From assembly GCA_949361645.1 (NCBI GenBank), contig OX442424.1, positions 8,180,322-8,244,321 of the forward strand: a stretch of 64,000 bases of DNA, in the 5' to 3' direction. This document shows positions 60,201-64,000 of the stretch, piece after piece. The number at the start of each line of letters is the position of its first letter. The first letter of the stretch is position 1. This stretch comes from Spongilla lacustris. Its lineage: Eukaryota; Porifera; Demospongiae; Spongillida; Spongillidae. Under the pieces are notes generated by a model. It was given only the letters and a program-made list of their open reading frames with translations. It was not told where the DNA came from and did no database searches. The translations under genes and the position numbers were made by a program.

Positions 60201-63200
60201 CACACATCACAACATGACACTCTTACAACATGACACTCTTAGGCATACATCACAACATGACACTCTTAGGCATACATCACAACATGACACTCTTAGGCAT
60301 ACAGCACAACATGACACTCTTAGGCATACAGCACAACATGACACTCTTAGGCATACATCACAACATGACACTCTTAGGCACACATCACAACATGACACTC
60401 TTAGGCAAACAGCACAACATGACACTCTTAGGCACACAGCACAACATGACACTCTTAGGCATACATCACAACATGACACTCTTACAACATGACACTCTTA
60501 GGCATACATCACAACATGACACTCTTAGGCATACATCACAACATGACACTCTTAGGCATACAGCACAACATGACACTCTTAGGCATACAGCACAACATGA
60601 CACTCTTAGGCATACATCACAACATGACACTCTTAGGCACACATCACAACATGACACTCTTAGGCAAACAGCACAACATGACACTCTTAGGCACACAGCA
60701 CAACATGACACTCTTAGGCATACATCACAACATGACACTCTTAGGCACACATCACAACATGACACTCTTAGGCATACATCACAACATGACACTCTTAGGC
60801 ACACACCACAACATGACACTCTTAGGCATACAGCACAACATGACACTCTTAGGCACACACCACAACATGACACTCTTAGGCACACAGCACAACATGACAC
60901 TCTTAGGCACACATCACAACATGACACTCTTAGGCATACAGCACAACATGACACTCTTAGGCACACACCACAACATGACACTCTTAGGCATACAGCACAA
61001 CATGACACTCTTAGGCACACAGCACAACATGACACTCTTAGGCACACAGCACAACATGACACTCTTAGGCATACATCACAACATGACACTCTTAGGCACA
61101 CATCACAACATGACACTCTTAGGCATACATCACAACATGACACTCTTAGGCACACATCACAACATGACACTCTTAGGCACACAGCACAACATGACACTCT
61201 TAGGCATACATCACAACATGACACTCTTAGGCACACATCACAACATGACACTCTTAGGCATACAGCACAACATGACACTCTTAGGCACACAGCACAACAT
61301 GACACTCTTAGGCATACATCACAACATGACACTCTTAGGCACACATCACAACATGACACTCTTAGGCACACATCACAACATGACACTCTTACAACATGAC
61401 ACTCTTAGGCATACATCACAACATGACACTCTTAGGCATACATCACAACATGACACTCTTAGGCATACATCACAACATGACACTCTTAGGCATACATCAC
61501 AACATGACACTCTTAGGCACACAGCACAACATGACACTCTTAGGCATACATCACAACATGACACTCTTAGGCACACATCACAACATGACACTCTTAGGCA
61601 TACAGCACAACATGACACTCTTAGGCACACAGCACAACATGACACTCTTAGGCATACATCACAACATGACACTCTTAGGCACACATCACAACATGACACT
61701 CTTAGGCACACATCACAACATGACACTCTTACAACATGACACTCTTAGGCATACATCACAACATGACACTCTTAGGCATACATCACAACATGACACTCTT
61801 AGGCATACAGCACAACATGACACTCTTAGGCATACAGCACAACATGACACTCTTAGGCATACATCACAACATGACACTCTTAGGCACACATCACAACATG
61901 ACACTCTTAGGCATACAGCACAACATGACACTCTTAGGCATACAGCACAACATGACACTCTTAGGCATACATCACAACATGACACTCTTAGGCATACAGC
62001 ACAACATGACACTCTTAGGCATACAGCACAACATGACACTCTTAGGCATACAGCACAACATGACACTCTTAGGCATACAGCACAACATGACACTCTTAGG
62101 CATACAGCACAACATGACACTCTTAGGCATACAGCACAACATGACACTCTTAGGCATACAGCACAACATGACACTCTTAGGCATACATCACAACATGACA
62201 CTCTTAGGCATACATCACAACATGACACTCTTAGGCATACATCACAACATGACACTCTTAGGCATACAGCACAACATGACACTCTTAGGCATACAGCACA
62301 AGATGACACTCTTAGGCATACAGCACAACATGACACTCTTAGGCATACAGCACAACATGACACTCTTAGGCATACAGCACAACATGACACTGAGCAGAAT
62401 GAATTTGTCCCATACAAGCAGTAGATACGTTTGGTAGTCTAGTGGGGAGACTTATGCAGTAAGCCTTAACAATAAAAATAGTAAGCTTTAATAAACCATA
62501 AGCTTTAATAAACCATAAGCCTTAATAATAGTTAGCCTTTACATACGAGTCATTTCCTGCCAACCCCATACCTTGACAATTGCAAAGTCATTCCCAAACT
62601 GCAAGAAGCATGTACCAAGCGCCTCCTCTGCCACCTTGTGTGTGTACTCTATGGCAGGTACAGAGGAGCTACTGTCATCAGCAAAGATGGCCCCCCCACT
62701 GAAAGTAGCTCTGTTGCTTTTGAAGTAGCCACTGGATACACCTGACAGGTCCAACTGCAAAGGAGCAGTACAATGGTAAGAATGGGGAAGAGGGGGGAGG
62801 GGCTAAGTGTGGGAGTGGGGAGGGGCTAAGTGTGGGAAATGGGGAGGGCTAAGTGTGGGAAGTGGGGAGGGGCTAAGTGGGAAGTGGGAAGGGCTAAGTG
62901 TGGGGAAGGGGGAGGGGCTAAGTGTGGGGGAAGAGGGGGAGGGAGCTAAGTGTGGGGAAGGGGGAGGGGCTAAGTGTGGGGAGGGTTGGGCAAATGCAAC
63001 TGTAACTGACCCTGCTTAGCTCTAGTATCTGGATGGCTCCCCCATTCTCAGCCATGTTCCCCTCAAATGTGATGACATCACTGAAGTGGGCATAGGACAA
63101 GCGAAGGAGAACCCCACTTCCTGTGTTCCCTGTGAATGTGCTGGGGAAGAGGGAATGGTCAATGGTTATGGACTAAGAAGTATGGTCTGGGGAAGAGGGA

Positions 63201-64000
63201 ATGGTCAACGGTTATGGACTAAGAAGTATGGTCTGGGGAAGAGGGAATGGTCAATGGTTATGGACTAAGAAGTATGGTCTGGGGAAGAGGGAATGGCTGT
63301 GGATTAAGAAGTAGGTGATGATTATGGTCTGGGGAAGAGTAAATGGTATACACATGACTATACACCATATCTAATAATCTATACTATCTATTAGAATAGC
63401 CTACAAAACTGTTGTGAAGCATCAAGTCACGCTAGATACTCTGCATGAAACATACCTTCTGCCATTGATGTACAGCAGTACTCTCAGCACACTGACAATT
63501 CCTTCGCAGATAGGAGCCACATTGTTTATGAAGGTGCAGTTGGAGATATTCACAGAGACCAGGGCTGGTGTTATGTTGTAAGTGGCCCCTGTGTAGTCAT
63601 ACCAGGCTGGGTTGTTCAGGATGAACACACCTGCTCCATATGCAGCCGTGTTCCCTATGAAAGTGGAAGACTGGATCTCCAGCCTGTTGTCCACCTGTTC
63701 ACTGATGAACACCCCCAAAACCCCACCCCCTTCGAGGGTAGCCGTGTTGTTGGTGAAGTTACAGCCCTGCACCAGGAGAGTATTGTTGCTGGAGTTGATC
63801 CAGAAGTATGTAGACACCCCTCCACCATAGCGGGCAGTGTTATCTCTGAACTCACAGCCAATAAACTGCACGAGGTTCCCGGACGAAGAGGTATCAAAGT
63901 CCACCCCGACAACGTTAGAGGCTGTGCTCCGAAGACGAGTGAAGAGGCTGTTTTGAACCGTCACAACGTTTCCAGCTGTGTTAGATTGGAATTGCATCCT
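54263..64000 (-). CDS. Receptor-like gene C (N-terminus beyond the window)
   Basis: Ten exons in phase: 64000-63456 (partial), 63140-63011, 62754-62572, 58892-58594, 58534-58258, 57299-57232, 56585-56396, 56261-55683, 55621-55481, 55423-54263. The visible part of exon 1 begins inside the shared beta-helix core (GNVVTVQNSLFTRLRS) and is almost identical to A and B. Exon 3 carries SGVSSGYFKSNRATFSGGAI. Exon 4 has one extra codon (GGVNGTV). Exon 6 is 68 bases with its own 5' segment (VISATPYTALLQ). Exons 7-8 and intron 7 are near-identical to gene B, showing B and C are an inverted duplicate. The membrane region is shared. The tail is long and unique (about 100 residues), with EAKEVVSEPAEEAPTG and, as in A, LREPLLD. 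Introns are enlarged by minisatellites, one of 3.5 kb in intron 3. All visible splice sites and frames are intact. Confidence 0.85.
56860..57190. repeat. Two adjacent C-rich minisatellites in intron 6 of gene C
   Basis: CCCACCCCTCTTACCTCC (18 bases, about five copies, 56860-56940) followed by about eight copies of a ~22-base unit with CTTCCAGGGACATCCCCCTC (56980-57180). Units of the first contain TTACC, the complement of a GGTAA donor. Confidence 0.85.
57436..57516. repeat. Perfect palindrome, 40-base arms, 1-base centre
   Basis: 57436-57475 and 57477-57516 are exact reverse complements around a single T at 57476. It lies in intron 5 of gene C. Confidence 0.93.
57676..57780. repeat. 22-base minisatellite
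   Basis: About four to five copies of AACCTTTAGCACACTAAATA plus TT in intron 5 of gene C. Confidence 0.85.
58928..62393. repeat. 27-base minisatellite of 3.5 kb in intron 3 of gene C
   Basis: About 128 units containing AACATGACACTCTTAGGCAT. Units differ at CATACA/CACACA and at CATCAC/CAGCAC/CACCAC. Truncated units occur at about 59667, 60227, 60483, 61389 and 61730 and divide the array into blocks, some duplicated exactly. The unit length is a multiple of three, so ORFs of hundreds of codons arise on both strands; none is a gene. Confidence 0.95.
62800..62985. repeat. G-rich minisatellite in intron 2 of gene C
   Basis: About eight variable copies of GGGGCTAAGTGTGGGAAGTG between exons 3 and 2. 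Confidence 0.85.
63141..63340. repeat. 46-base repeat containing the 3' splice site of intron 1, gene C
   Basis: About four copies of a unit whose minus-strand reading ends CCATTCCCTCTTCCCCAG, the same sequence as the true acceptor of exon 2 at 63140. Gene B intron 1 (48785-48892) carries two to three related units. Confidence 0.88.

Noticed and set aside
58834..62437. Very long open frames on both strands (up to 552 codons)
   Set aside because: Entirely the 27-base tandem repeat; unit length divisible by three makes all frames open. No splice or start logic, and it lies in intron 3 of gene C.

Overview
The window is eukaryotic nuclear DNA from an animal, most probably a sponge (Porifera). 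Genes are split by short GT-AG introns, starts have Kozak-like context, and there are metazoan genes such as a RALGPS-type Ral exchange factor and a two-pore channel. The large beta-helix membrane proteins and a RecQ-like helicase fragment fit sponges, but the taxon is an inference. Exon chains below were built by hand from splice signals, phase and family similarity; no search was run.

Layout. 1-9700: the end of an unknown gene, a decayed piggyBac-type transposase, the last exons of a beta-propeller gene (-), a 200-base gap, and two ankyrin exons (+). 9789-13168: a kelch-repeat gene with a coiled coil (+). 13759-14660: an inverted-repeat element holding a broken RecQ-like helicase. 14958-16260: a secreted GH28 polygalacturonase-like gene (+). 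17478-18200: a TTAA-flanked non-autonomous DNA transposon. 19044-21213: a Rab-like gene with a prenylation signal but damaged nucleotide-binding motifs (+). 21.4-23.6 kb: tandem repeats. 23561-25762: an intronless two-pore channel (-). 27541-38104: a RALGPS-like gene of 18 exons (+) whose introns are swollen by many unrelated minisatellites.

40469-64000 is an array of three paralogous receptor-like genes arranged -, +, -. Each encodes a secreted beta-helix ectodomain with FxxN and GGA(I/V)-type repeats, a Cys-rich juxtamembrane part, about nine membrane segments and a cytoplasmic tail. The ten-exon structure and exon lengths are almost identical, the core is near-identical, but the N-terminal head and the tail differ between copies. 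This is the best candidate for an undescribed system: a mosaic surface-receptor family probably kept uniform by gene conversion, with variable ends. Function is unknown.

A second theme is that several intronic minisatellites have units that include the neighbouring splice site (33.1, 33.7, 37.3-38.0 and 63.1-63.3 kb), so true exons sit next to arrays of decoy donors or acceptors. Long perfect palindromes and runs of G or C are also frequent.
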